64,000 bases of DNA from Nectonema munidae (taxonomy: Eukaryota; Nematomorpha; Nectonematoida; Nectonematidae): contig JAUIRK010000685.1 in the NCBI GenBank assembly GCA_030549495.1, forward strand, positions 45,693 to 109,692, given 5' to 3'. A program made the translations under genes and the position numbers. Position 1 is the first letter of the stretch. Each line of letters starts with the position of its first letter. Shown here piece after piece: positions 1 through 11,515 of the stretch. Under the pieces are notes generated by a model that did not search any database, had not been told where the DNA came from, and saw only the letters and a program-made list of their open reading frames with translations.

Positions 1-5
1 TTCCA
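1..5 (+). CDS. RPL8: RPL8, possible tail of upstream exon
   Basis: The window opens with TTCCA followed by a good donor, GTGAGG. If the next exon starts at 1009 (GT), the split codon is A|GT (Ser) preceded by TCC (Ser). This fits the small residues found just before [10 protein letters not shown] in the family. Only five bases are visible, so this is a suggestion. Confidence 0.4.
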
Positions 6-3000
6 GTGAGGATAATTTTTTCCTGTTTATAATCCTCAATTCGTCGAATTGAAGTTTAAAAAGTCGCTGAGGATATTCAAATAAACAGATGTTTAAAAAC
101 GGAATTTATTTTTTGATCTACTTTCACAGATTTGGTCTATTTATCAAATTATATTTCATACTCTTAAATTTTTTCAGCGGGTGAAACCTTTTTTCTGAAT
201 TCATTTTCAACGACACACACCCAATGAGCTTTTACTCCTTCTTGAGACAGTTCACGATAGGATAATGAAGGGAAACATCTTTCATTCAAATCAACAAATA
301 TGTATAAACTTTTAATAAGCTCCTACTTATTTATGCACATTGTACACTATGGTTGCGACTTTTTTCAAGTTTTATTTCAATCTATCAAAATTAAATAAAC
401 TTTGCTTTTAACAGAAGAAAATTGGCATTATTTGCGACAAATTTTAAAAAAAGTTCAGCCATCAAATAAAAAACAATTTTGGCATAACTAAATTCCAAAT
501 TATCCGAATTACATAAAATAAGTCTACGCCTAAACCCAATCATGTCTAGAACTAGAACAATTCCTTTTTGTATATTCAGGCTTTCTTAACGAATGGGTCG
601 CAATGAGTCGGTAAAGATTTCATAGATGGAACTTCTCTTTGAGAATTTAATTTGTTCCTTACCCGAAATGTTCTTGAACCGAGAGAAAAATTGTCTTCTT
701 CAGATACTTTACTGTTGGTAATTTTTTAAAGTTTTTCTGATATAATGACCATAATATTCTTCTCGGAATTCATTAACATTTGCTTTTCAGGTGTATCACT
801 TTTATACTTTGTGAGTTATTTAATTTGCATTATGAATACATTCCTGATCGTTTGATTAGAACACAACATTAGTATAACATTGACAAAGTCGACTACACCG
901 ATCTTGATTCTTGAATCTTGAATTACATATACTGCTATTTGATCTCATGGTGCATATGAATTGGGAGTAGCATCATACCCCCTGTAATGCTTGTTTAATT
1001 TTTAGCAGGTTTGAGTGTCGGAAATGTTCTTCCTCTTGGCTCCATGCCTGAAGGTTCCATCGCATGCAATGTTGAAGAGAAGACTGGAGATCGGGGTAAG
1101 CTGGGGAGGACTTCTGGAAATTATGTCACCATCGTCGCTCACAATAAAGACACGAGGAAAACTCGAATAAAATTGCCTTCTGGAACAAAGGTCCTAGTTC
1201 CATCTTCAAATCGAGCTATGATAGGTCAGTATCTCCTTATTTCTTCTCTTTCTTCACAAATGATGTTTAGCTCAATTTGGCCCAAAAACTGAATAAGCAA
1301 AATTTTAAATTTCATTTAGTTGAATATATTTTATTACTTTTAACCCCTTTAAGGTTTCTTGGCATACCTTTGTCCAAAGAAATGAAAATCCTTGAATATA
1401 TAAAAATCCATTGAATAATAGCAGGCGATTATTGTTCAAAATTTTGATTCCTAAACGGTTGAACTATTTGAAAAACCGAATCATTTTTGCAAAATTTACA
1501 AAAAATATAAAACATGGTTTTTACACAAGTGTCCTCATTCACATTTCCAAGCAACCTGGAAATTCAGAAATCAAAGTCAGGGAATCTGAATAAATTGTTA
1601 TTTTTTTAGAAAAATCATGGAAAAATTTCTGTAATTTTGAGATGCGTTCAGGCAACTCTGTTCAATGGCCATCTCATTTTATAGGATATACCTCTAAAAG
1701 CAAAATGATAAAAATTCAAAGATGCAGGAAATGGGTTATGTAGCATTAATAGGAGATTGCAGAACTAGACCAATTAAAGTGATACCATCCCATACTGTGA
1801 TTATAAATTTGTTCATATTTACATACACTCACTATATTACTGCTTTTTTTCAGTAATACCTTTCAACTATTTTGAGAATCCAAAATTATTTTTAAAGTCG
1901 TATCTTACTGTACAGTGAAATGTTTTCTGCCTCTCACAGATTTCAAAGTTTTCGGTCTTTTTTTACACCTAGTAGATCAGAGTATCCAACAAAACAGTTG
2001 CTTGCATTATCCATTTGTCCAAGGCTTTTTGTGGGATTTAAGTGAGTTCAAGACATCTTGTCAAATAATAAATGCAAAACCTTTTTGCTAAATGAAGAAT
2101 CGAACTCAAATATCTGTAATTGTGGAGGAAGGAAAAGTGGGAAAATTTTATTTGAGAATCTTGTCATTTTACATTCTTAACAAAGTACATTTTCTTTTAC
2201 TAATTTTCGAGTGTTGTACTGGAAAATCTCTCTTATTCAGATTTCACATCCTGGTAAATTTGTTCTTTTTTAAAAATAGGTTTATACAAGTCAAGCAATT
2301 TTCTTCCTTTAATGCTACGATGTATTTATTCTCAGGAAGGGTATTTTTTTTATACACGTCGTCCACCTTTTTTGATATGAATCAAAACGCTCCAGCCAAA
2401 TTCGTGAGATCTTCCACGTCACCTAATCTATCGGTGCACTTGAGAGAGAATGTTGTGATAGTTTTTTTCATCCTTAGTACATGATTCTAAAAAACGCTGA
2501 GAAGGAGAATTTTGAAGGAAAAGGAAAAGATAACCTTGAATCAATAATGAAGTATATTTTCTATATACTTCAAATTTAGAGTAAACTATGGTATAACTTC
2601 CATATTTTTTATGGTATCCGAATTAATTGCCATAAAAATTTGGATTCATTTACTGAATAGAAATACATCATATGTAAAAAGTGACTTTGTTAAAAGAAAA
2701 TATTTAAAAAACTAAAACATGCGGGTTAAGGAGTTTCCTCTATAGAGTATTTTGTCATTACTATCATATTCTGTAATTAGGATTGCAAGTGGAACATGAA
2801 GGTCTTTGCTTTTTATGCGGATAGAAAGTGCATCGCCTTCTTCTAGGATTCCTTTTGCAACACCCCAAATTGTGTATTCTCTCCTCTGATTGGTCAATTT
2901 TACGTCAATAAATAATTTTAACCAATCAAAAGGCTTCCAGCACACACACATACAGACGTCTAGGCTATTTATAGGATAGAAGATGATTTAAATGTTTTTT

Positions 3001-6000
3001 TTGATTATTTGATGATTACTGCTGACACATTTATTTATTCAAGGAATTATGAAACGCCTCCGCGCTATTATTAGTAGGAGACAGTGATTTCTCAAAACCA
3101 AAAATAGCACTCCAGGTTGCAATGAGAAAAAGAAGGGAGGTTCCTTTTCTGTTCGCTCAAGATGCTCTGTCAATTCCAATGTATGTATTCCCAGAGATAT
3201 CTTCGTTATCAGAGAGTTCTTTACAAGCAGATATTGCATCTTGAGGCGGAACAAGTGGACGTGCTGTTAAGTGTCGCTTTTTCAAACTAAATTCCATATA
3301 ATCATTGTACTTATTTTATTTCCTATGTCAACGATTTTTCTTTAGAGTGCTTGACCAAAATGAAAAAGAAAACCGTTATAAGTAGCATTAGAAAATGCAA
3401 TCCCTGCTGCCAACCTATTAGATACCAGGCAAAGCAGTATACTTTATTTCCACTGATTTCAATTAAAACAGGATATTGTCTGTTGTCCATCTTTGATCAT
3501 TGGCATTAAATGAGTATGCAGCTCTTTCAAAATTCAAGTGTTGCATGCTCACGGCGATTGCTATCAAGTTCCTTATTTTGTCATAGCAGCCTCTGTTTTT
3601 TCGACAAAAAAAGGACAAAACTCATTAAATCGTTAGTCTCTCAATCCGTAAGTGGATTTGTAAGAACTTGGAAATATATTTCAGGAGCAATATAGAACGT
3701 GCCATCGACTGCTCATTTTTTAAAGTTCTTGAGTTACATGAGTCCTTCATCTGAAGCAAAGATTACTGTTCTACCAGAATCATTTATTTCCAAATCAAAT
3801 TGAAGAAATTTGGTTCCTGAAGCAAGACTTTCAAATTGCATTGGGATATCTTAACCACTTTCTCCTGATGGAACAGGTGGATAATTGCACTCGAGAAAGT
3901 ACACAATCATCAAGATCTGTATCAAATTCCTGCACTAAGGAATGGTTTGATTGTTATGAGTAACTCATTGCATCTCTTATCTCTATCACTTTTTGTTACA
4001 GACGCTACGAGTAGATTCAAAAGAAACTTTTAAAATACAGAGTGGATGAGCTGTTTCTCTCAAGTTCAAGTAAATCAAATCTTTCTTATCAAGTCACATG
4101 CATTTAGTTCTCATCCTCTCCCTCTCTACTGATTTTCCTAGCAACTTCTTTTTACTCTTTGAAGCATTCGTTCTACTCTACATTATAAATGTCCAGTTAA
4201 TTTTCTTGTCATATCAAAATCAGGGTTTACAGACAAAACATTAAAACTCCGAACGTCTAATTCTACAATGCTCTATGAGTGATACGAATAACTAAAATTG
4301 CAGTTGTATTTGCTTTCACTTCCATTATTAGAAATTCGAATACTTAAAAATGTGGAAGTTAACCAATGAAAATTTTACGCCTGCCTAGTAGTTATTCGAC
4401 AATGCCAATTTTCCCGTGCCATTTTTTCGGCGGGGCATATTTGGCATAGCACTTTCCTAGTCCTATTTAAATGAAATTTATTTGATTTGCATTCTCAACA
4501 CATGTTATAGGCATCGTCGCTGGTGGTGGAAGAGTTGACAAGCCTCTTTTGAAAGCCGGAAGATCTTATCACAAGTACAAAGCCAAACGAAAAGCGTGGC
4601 CACGGGTTAGAGGTGTTGCAATGAATCCTGTTGATCACCCTCATGGAGGTGGTAATCATCAGCACATTGGACATCCTTCTACAGTTCGCAGAGACACTGC
4701 CCACGGCAGAAAGGTATGCTACCGTCCATTTTTCTTCGGAACGTATCTGCATGAAAATATTGTGATAGAAAGGAGTCACGATTGTGGCTTATTTTGAATA
4801 AACGATAATTTTCTAAGATCTAACAAAAAAATCGATAAATATTCAATAATAATGTTTTTAATTTTAAATGCGGCTATGAAATAATTTTTTTTTTCAATCA
4901 ATACTAAAAGTCAAAAAAAGTTCGCGTGGTGTTATTTATGCGAGCAATCGAATATTTTCAAAATTAATATCTCTATATGTTATACTTATTCGGAGAAATA
5001 AGAATATCGCTTTTTGGGATAAAAAATATTAAAATTTTAAGCGCTATATTTAGAGCTGACGATTTTTGTGACACTGCTGTCACAGTGGTTGTTAAAGGGT
5101 TAAAATCATAAGTCAAATGAAAAATTCAGAAAAAATACCAATATTGCTTATGTTTCATAAAAATTTTAATTCAAAAATTCATTTAAAAGCTTTAAAGCAT
5201 GGATCAACAAACTTTTTTACCCGTCGACCCCTTCATAGAACATTTGTCTTCACATCGACTCCCCACCCCACATAGAAATGTTTCATAAAAACAGTAAGAG
5301 AAAAAATACAAATCAAAAATGTTCCCTATATCCTGTGCTATACAATGTCCTAAGCCAGGTGTCGGCAGCCTTATGAGCCTACTTAACACTTCACAAATCA
5401 TCTCGCGTGCCAACCTCATATGTATATTTATCCAAACCAAAAAATTATTTAATTTTTATATACACATTTACATAAATATACAATAATAAGTAAAATTATA
5501 ATTAGCAATAAAAAATTTATATAAGTAATTAGTGCTTGACTCTTTGATAACTTTAGCTAACTCTTCAATATCGGCACAATTCAAAATAAAAATAGTTGCG
5601 CATAGTCAAAAGCACATTTGATTGCCTTTAAGATCTATTATTATAAAAATTGTTTAAAAATTTATTTTACTTTATGTTATGTGTTGTTATGGCGTAAGGA
5701 GTAGTGGAAATAGACTTTATTGAAAGAACAGTAACACGTAAAAAGGTAACCTTTACGGTACAAAGATAACTATATAATTCTAGGTTCTGTTAAAGATCCT
5801 TGGTACTCCATGATTCTAGGTCCTGTGAAAGATCATTGGTATCCCCATGATTATTATAAATAAATAATATGTAATCTATATAAAATTTAAAAAACCTTAA
5901 TCAAAAGTAGAAAGGTCTATTTATTTAAATAAAAAATAGATTCGTACTAAATCTATTGAAAACCCGTAATACTTAAAAATTAAATAAAAGATATTTAGAT

Positions 6001-6768
6001 GATCAAAATTTTCATGGTGTAAAATTGACGTCATTTTTTAATGCCAAAAAGTGAAAATTGGGAAAAACATATCAAAACTAAATATTTTTCAAAAATTTTA
6101 AATATTAGAATAAAATATAACTCAATCTGCATCCTTTCATAAAAATATAAGAAAAAAATAAATTTTAGTTTTTTTAGCAAAATTTGGTCAAAAATGTTGA
6201 AATTCGGATTTTTGAGACGTAATTCTGGAAAATTAAAAAAATTCTGAATACGAAAATCGCAAAATTTCGTTCTCTGGCACGGGTCATTGACCTCAATTTG
6301 GGGTCACGCTACTATCACCATCAAACTCAGAATCCAAAATAAGTGAGATTTGGATTAAAAAAATGTCAAAATCCCTTTTCATCATATAAAATTTTTAGCT
6401 CAAAGCGGAAAAATGCGAAAAATGTTATACTCGGTTCGCTTGCAATCTTTATATTATAAACGATGCCATGTTTAATGTCTTTTCTTCAATATTTGCCACA
6501 TTTCTTCATTTTGTGTCTAATTTCGCTTCGTTGATAAAAAATTTTGGTCGTTCTGTAAACACCGATGAATTTCTTGGATTACAGGATTCCAAGGTTTGAC
6601 TTTTTTCCAAAAAGGTGTCGCCATTGGGTTCCATTATTTCAATTGGCTTTTCCATCGCTTCCTTTAATAATTTGTGATTCTTATTTTTAGGTTGGCCTGA
6701 TTGCTGCGCGAAGAACTGGTAGAATACGCGGCACCAAAGTTATCAAATCCAAGGGCGACGCTAATTAA
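1..6768 (+). CDS. RPL8: RPL8 (ribosomal protein uL2), 5'-incomplete, multi-exon
   Basis: Cytosolic large-subunit ribosomal protein uL2/L8, which binds 23S-like rRNA at the peptidyl-transferase region. Three clear exons (1009-1224, 4511-4713, 6691-6768) join in phase with GT/AG borders. A fourth may end at base 5. The visible part (about 165 residues) covers the conserved core and C-terminus of a protein of about 257 residues. Family hallmarks include [40 protein letters not shown], the very conserved [20 protein letters not shown] block (the functional histidine loop) and the C-terminal [15 protein letters not shown]. The N-terminal exons lie before the window. Introns are 1003, 3286 and 1977 nt and carry transposon debris. 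Identity is certain; the exact 5' exon border is not. Confidence 0.97.
1009..1224 (+). CDS. RPL8: RPL8 exon encoding [10 protein letters not shown]...NRAMIG
   Basis: The open frame reads [15 protein letters not shown] through PSSNRAMIG and ends at the donor G|GTCAGT, which splits the Gly codon of MIG|IVAGGG. The acceptor is TTTAGCAG. AG at 1007-1008 is preferred because it gives Ser-Leu; the alternative AG three bases upstream would add one residue. Confidence 0.93.
1225..4510 (+). other. RPL8 intron, gene-free apart from a transposase relic
   Basis: Between the two RPL8 exons. A MULE-like transposase relic lies on the minus strand near 3.4-3.9 kb. The small open frame at 2092-2484 shows no recognisable motif and is probably chance. 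The rest is AT-rich with no supported feature. Confidence 0.7.
3390..3930 (-). pseudogene. Mutator-like (MULE) transposase relic
   Basis: The minus strand reads [17 protein letters not shown] at about 3712-3662. This matches the MULE transposase core in which a DGTF motif (first catalytic Asp) is followed about ten residues later by the F-Q-hydrophobic strand. Frame changes and stops surround it, and downstream fragments (for example a stretch reading KKQRLL) fit the family only loosely. It is a decayed fragment in an RPL8 intron, antisense to RPL8. No terminal repeats were found. Confidence 0.5.
4511..4713 (+). CDS. RPL8: RPL8 exon with the [12 protein letters not shown] loop
   Basis: Starts after GTTATAG at 4510 and completes the Gly codon, then reads [16 protein letters not shown] to RDTAHGRK. 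It ends at AAG|GTATGC. It contains the [12 protein letters not shown] segment that is nearly invariant in uL2 proteins. Confidence 0.95.
5199..5355 (+). mobile_element. Truncated hAT-type MITE, copy 1 of a 3-copy family
   Basis: Begins CATGGATCAACAAACTTTTTT and then follows the same sequence as the copies at 34769-37968 and 50200-50495 (ACCCGTCGACCCCTTCATAG, then ATAGAAATGTTTCATAAAAA). About 20 bases are missing in the middle, and it breaks off near 5355. There another hAT-like start, CAGGTGTCGGCAG, follows directly. Confidence 0.65.
5356..5460 (+). mobile_element. Possible start of a second hAT-like element
   Basis: CAGGTGTCGGCAGCC resembles the CAGNGGTCGGCAA start of many hAT elements and directly abuts the broken MITE copy. 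The other end was not found, so the extent is nominal. Confidence 0.3.
6691..6768 (+). CDS. RPL8: RPL8 terminal exon
   Basis: Follows the acceptor TTATTTTTAG and reads [16 protein letters not shown], then VIKSKGDAN and stop TAA at 6766-6768. The phase matches the preceding exon, and the length fits the family C-terminus. Confidence 0.95.
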   Translation, partial: VGLIAARRTGRIRGTKVIKSKGDAN

Positions 6769-6794
6769 CTTATATTGCTTCACACATTTCTTGA

Positions 6795-6800
6795 AATAAA
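6795..6800 (+). terminator. RPL8 polyadenylation signal
   Basis: A canonical AATAAA lies 27 nt after the RPL8 stop codon, in the expected position for a short 3' UTR. Confidence 0.75.
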
Positions 6801-7009
6801 TTTTATGTTGCAAAATATCTTTTAAATTCTTTTATCAGCATTGGAAGTGGACACGCACCACACCACTATAACATCCAAACCACTTTTATTTTCATTATAA
6901 TCAAGTAGGGTTTTTGGCTTTATGTCTTGCCTAGAAGAAATGCCAATTTGAGAATGAGAGTAATATTAAATTTTTGTTTTTCTCGGTACAGTTTGACATT
7001 TGATATATT

Positions 7010-7370
7010 GATTGAGTACGAAAATGAAATCAGCATGATTGATTTAGTATAAAAATATCTATTTTATTTAAAATTTGAATAATATTCTTGGAGAAAAGTT
7101 TCAGACGTGAACCACACAATTGATTAGTACTTTTAGACATTTTAACACCCTAATTGCAAAAATTGAGTATGGAAATGAAATCAGCATGTTTGATTTAGTA
7201 TAAAAATATATATTTTGTTTAAACCTTGATTAATATTCCTGGACCCAATTTTCAGGACTAAAACGCAAATTTGATTGAAACTTTCAAAAAAATTTCACAC
7301 CTTACTGAGTTGAAGAATGAAATCAGCATGCCTGATTTGATATAAAAGATTAATTTTATTTTAAATTTGA
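7010..7370. repeat. Tandem repeat, about 150-bp unit, three copies
   Basis: The phrase GAAATCAGCATG followed by TTGATTTAGTATAAAA recurs near 7026, 7178 and 7319 (period about 145-151), each followed by a TTTTATTT-type tract. Copies are diverged by substitutions and small indels. It lies just downstream of RPL8. No coding potential seen. Confidence 0.75.
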
Positions 7371-7841
7371 ATGAATGTTTTCGTAAGTAATTTTATCATC
7401 AATCAGACTTTTGATTGACATTTGCTACAAAATTGTCGTGTCTATTGGGAAAATATGTATGTATATATAAGTGTTATGTGTTCTAGTATATATATATGAT
7501 TATAAATTATGTAAGACTAAATTACTACTAGTTTTTGACATTATATGATAATTCAACAAACTTGACAATTGTGTCAAAAGATGTAGCAAGCGATTTTAGT
7601 AAAAGTCATAGAGTTTGAAGGGATATGATTGGCCAATTTTGTAGAATAAAAATTTTAGTTGAATGGTTGCTAAAATAGACACACTAAACTTTTTGTATAT
7701 ACGTCTCATCACAAATGATGTTCTTTATCGCAAAAAATTAATATCTCGCTAATCTAATCAATAGAAAGTTGTCTTTAATTTTAGTATAATATTATTTCAA
7801 ATTGATCTATTATAATTGTTTAATCATACAACAGTGCTTTT

Positions 7842-8228
7842 GTTCTCCTAATCATATGAGAATGATTAGGATGATGTGCGGAAAGACGCTGAGAGATAGG
7901 ATTGCCAACGATGTGTTGAGAAAGAAAATTGGAATTGAGGATATAGAAGTGCATTTAGAAGAGAATAGATTACGTTGGTTTGGTCATGTCGAAAGGATGT
8001 CCGAAGGGAACGTTGTAAAGAAGATAAAAGATGAATTGATTGATGGAAAGATGAAGAGAGGAAGACCAAAGAAGCATGGAATGAAGTGATTCACCACGAT
8101 ATGGAAAAAAGAAAGCTTGTGCAAAGTGATGTTAAAGAATGAAATGGCGTAGTTGTTGCAGGAAACTGGTTGACCCCGACTCTTTGGGAACAATAATCAG
8201 GCTTAGAAGGCAAAATGGATGATGATGC
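7842..8228 (+). mobile_element. 5'-truncated RTE-type LINE insertion with target duplication
   Basis: The frame reads MCGKTLRDRIAND, ENRLRWFGHVERM and KRGRPKKHG. This is the C-terminal signature of RTE/BovB-like non-LTR retrotransposon polyproteins (their usual RLRWFGHV...GRPKKTW block). The insert ends in a GATGATGATGC-type simple tail. A perfect 15-bp duplication, TACAACAGTGCTTTT, flanks it (7827-7841 and 8229-8243). After GRPKKHG the reading frame carries stops, so it is a dead-on-arrival fragment. Confidence 0.85.
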
Positions 8229-8649
8229 TACAACAGTGCTTTTTTGATGATATGGAATATATGCGCAATTATTTCTGGTATAAAATTATTATGGCTACTT
8301 TAAAATGAAAAATAAGACAGGTCTCACTTGGCGCTCTATTTTTTCAAAGCAGTTGAAATTCAAAATTTGATCAAGTTTTTCAAATGAGTATTGCTAAAAG
8401 TTAATTATATTTTAAAGACTGATGGATGTACACATTTAACAGTGTTGGAGCTGGCCTGAGAAGTAGGACTAAGAGTAGAGCACATATTTGTCACTGCACT
8501 ATTCCTATTTTACTCCTGCAGACAATAATATCATTATATTTTAATGACGATGCGTATCCAATTTCTATATTTAAGTAAAACGATATCTTTGAGTGTTTTT
8601 CATAAATTCGGTAAATTAAAGTAAGGCATGTTGTTGTTAGCCCATAGAT

Positions 8650-9349
8650 CAGCGGTCCTTAACCCGGGGTCGCGACCTAAATTTGTGTCCCCTAACAATT
8701 TTTTTGGGTCGCCAAGGGCCAATGAGAAGAACGGGAAGATAAAAATAAAACTTAATTATACGAGTAGAAATGAATACGGTCAGAAATCCATTTGATGTGA
8801 AAATTGAAGATCTACCTCAGGAAATTTCTGATATCTACCAATTGGAAGAGCAACTAATTGAAATAAAAATGACAACGCTCTTGAAAATGTGATTTTAAAA
8901 TAGAAACTTTGGGTGCTTTCTGGACATAGATTTATAGAGAAAAAGAAGTGGTTGGGTTCCAAGCACTTAAGGCCCTTCTTCCTTTCCCAGCAACGTATTT
9001 GTGTTAAACTGGTCTTTCAACTCTTATGGCTGTTAAAAATAAATATTGAAATCTTTTATCACCGGAGCACGACATGCGATGTTGTCTGTCGACAATAAAA
9101 CGACGTTCTGAAGAGCTTTCAAGAAAACTTCAAACGCAACGTTCTCATTAATTGTAACTTCTTTGTCAAATTAAAACATTGTAATAAATAACATGTTTTT
9201 TTTGTAAACCAAAAAAAAGCATTTTGTTTTGTCAAAAAGTTAGATAAATATTGTTTTCTATTATCCGTCTTATTTTTTACATGTTGGGTCGCGAGGGTTT
9301 GTGTCGTACGCAAAATGGTTCGGCAAATGAAAAAAGTTACGAAGCGCTG
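8650..9349 (+). mobile_element. Decayed hAT element with transposase C-terminal relic
   Basis: The ends are CAGCGGTCCTTAACC and, inverted, CAGCGCTTCGTAACTT. Flanking 8-bp sites CCATAGAT (8642-8649) and CCCTAGAT (9350-9357) differ at one base. Inside, the + strand near 8770-8900 reads TVRNPFDVKIEDLPQEIS. Further on it reads HRSTTCDVVCRQ near 9060, a degraded form of the STTYLCE region of ZBED-type hAT transposases. About 700 bp in all; the N-terminal transposase region is missing. Confidence 0.75.
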
Positions 9350-9359
9350 CCCTAGATCA

Positions 9360-10845
9360 TAGTATCTTTATATGAGTATGATCTATTAGTATCACCTACA
9401 AATTTTAGATGAACATTTTACACAAAATCAAGAAAATATAAAAGGTGATCTTTCTTTGCATTTCTTCGCTTCAAACCTTCCAACATCAGAGAGACTCAAC
9501 AATCAATTCAGAATCATCAGAGCCTTTCTCTCTCCTCCATTACATTTTCGCGTGATATATGTATCGCCCGTAAGCAGACTCTTGAAATGAACTTGGTGAG
9601 TGATGAGGTAATGGCAAAAAAAGTTTTCATTAGGAGTATTAGTAGGAGTAACATTAATGGAAATGTTTTAAAACTTTTTACTCTAGAGTAAGGATTAAAG
9701 CAAATTTGAATTAAAATATGATGTATCACTTTGCAAGAAAGGCTTTAAAAGTGTGGGTCGAGACGCGACAAAAAATATTACCTTTGTGGCGGCATTTCCT
9801 TTATGATATTTGTTTTTCTAAAAGAAAGAACATTTTATTCACTCCAATGAGCAATGGAATCTGCAAATCATAAAAAAGTTTGCATGAATGGTCGATACTG
9901 GATAAATTTACAGCTGAGTATAATGTTGTGCTGTGCTAACTGCCAAACTTTGGTTTCTGTTGCGGGACACAATAACTAATTATATTCAAATACTGACAAA
10001 ACGAAATATTATATAACGCATTGACTAAATATTTTTCTAAAAAAAACGGACCTTTCAAAAGTCATTTCAGTTTAAGCCAGCTGATTTATAATTGTATTTT
10101 CTATAATTATTTTTTGCTAAAATTGAGGTCTAAGACGGTTTTTTACCAGAAAGCAAAGAATTATTATAATCTAGGATATATGAAAATTTCAGTTGAAAGT
10201 ATCCATGCGCAAAACGACTAGCAAACACTATCAAATTCTCAAATCCATTTCTATATTGGCATATTTAGACTTTGAACGATAAATATATGACGTCTCACAA
10301 AATTCCGTAATTTCGCTGTGCGCTCGCCTTTTCTCCGTGAATCAAAACACTCATCTCGCCCTTACAGAGAAATATAGATGGCATTTTACGTAAAGCGTGT
10401 TTATACTACAAACATCGCGTTTACGCAATAATTTGCTATCGCACACACCAAAGTTTGTGCTTTATAGAAGGGCTTCTCCTATCAAACAAAATGTGACATT
10501 ATTGACTTCCTCGCCACCTCCTTATCTCTTGTTGCCATCGTCGACACGTATTAATTAATTTTTGATTAGCTGATGTCACTCAATATCTTGCAATTGCAAA
10601 TTTATAGACATTTAATAAAAACAGAAAAGTACAGTGAAATCATTGTATAAATTTTATAACAATATTATATATATGTAATGTGTATGGATTGTGTATCATC
10701 GCGCTATGGTATAATATAGCTATGCCTTATCACAAAACGTGTGCGTTTTAATAAACTTTCAGCTGTTGTACAGCATGAAAATCCTCATCTAATAGTGATT
10801 TGTTCAAATTGACAGCTTCTATAACTTGAATGAGTGGTGAAGAAC
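9360..10845. other. Gene-free stretch
   Basis: No conserved coding or RNA signal seen. Around 9745-9970 there is weak similarity to the interior of the 11273-11507 MITE (TGAATGGTCGAT then GAATAAA-like words), suggesting an old hAT fragment. Confidence 0.5.
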
Positions 10846-10849
10846 ACAA

Positions 10850-11262
10850 TGAACAAAAACTTTTTTCAAGTAACTAACTCCTCGATATTTTGCAATGATA
10901 GCGCAGCAGCAGTACCATCTGTTGCACGGGGCTACAATGTTTTTTATGGACTATTTTTTTCTTGAAAATATTGAAGATGGTTACGCCTTTAAATATCTTA
11001 GTTCTGATTTTGAAGAAAAAAGTAATTCTTGACGTTGAGTTTTAACGTAATCATTATGAAGAAGTCTTACAAATGCGATTAACAATGCAGACTTATCAGG
11101 AAGAGTTGACACCTTCATCTATTTGAAGTGGAAACGCATTTTCTCGCAGTTCTGAGATTGATTGGGTTTCAACATCACCTGCCATTTCATCAATATGACA
11201 CGATAATGATGAATTAAAGCGTGTTATTTCTTCAGGATTTTGACACATATAACTGTTGAGAG
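10850..11262 (-). pseudogene. hAT (ZBED5/SCAND3-like) transposase relic
   Basis: The minus strand reads HIDEMAGDVETQSISELRE and FPLQIDEGVNSS, then in another frame AFVRLLHNDYVKTQ and near its end ATDGTAA. These follow the order of the hAT transposase core: a helix with 'MS.DI..Q....', the F-LQLDESTD catalytic strand, the 'L..FVRY' strand and CTDGAPA. Several stops and frame changes show it is dead. A MITE inserted at 11273 lies immediately beside it. Confidence 0.6.
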
Positions 11263-11272
11263 TACTCTAGAC

Positions 11273-11507
11273 CAGCGTTTTTCAAACTGTGGGTCCCGAC
11301 CCTTCAGTGAAGAAAATCTAAAAGTATCAATATGTTATTCATACAAATAAATAAGGCAAATCATAAAAAAATATACATATAAATGGTCGATGCTGAATAA
11401 ATGAAGGTAGTGATCAGAGTTTGTCTTATTACACCTGAGTATTATGGGTCGCGATCCAAACTGTGCTTCTTGCTATGGGTCGAGCCCAAAAAGTTTGAAA
11501 AATGCTG
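11273..11507. mobile_element. hAT MITE with perfect 8-bp target duplication
   Basis: Starts CAGCGTTTTTCAAACTGTGG and ends in the inverse of CAGCATTTTTCAAACTTTTT. It is flanked by CTCTAGAC on both sides (11265-11272 and 11508-11515). The interior holds GGGTCCCGACCC and GGGTCGCGATCC typical of arthropod hAT MITEs. The same family recurs at 43572-43766. Confidence 0.9.
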
Positions 11508-11515
11508 CTCTAGAC

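Noticed and set aside
2092..2484. 130-codon open frame in an RPL8 intron
   Set aside because: No motif, skewed to F, L and I codons from AT-rich DNA, and inside an intron on the same strand.
4495..4779. Minus-strand open frame over an RPL8 exon
   Set aside because: Antisense shadow of the uL2 coding exon.
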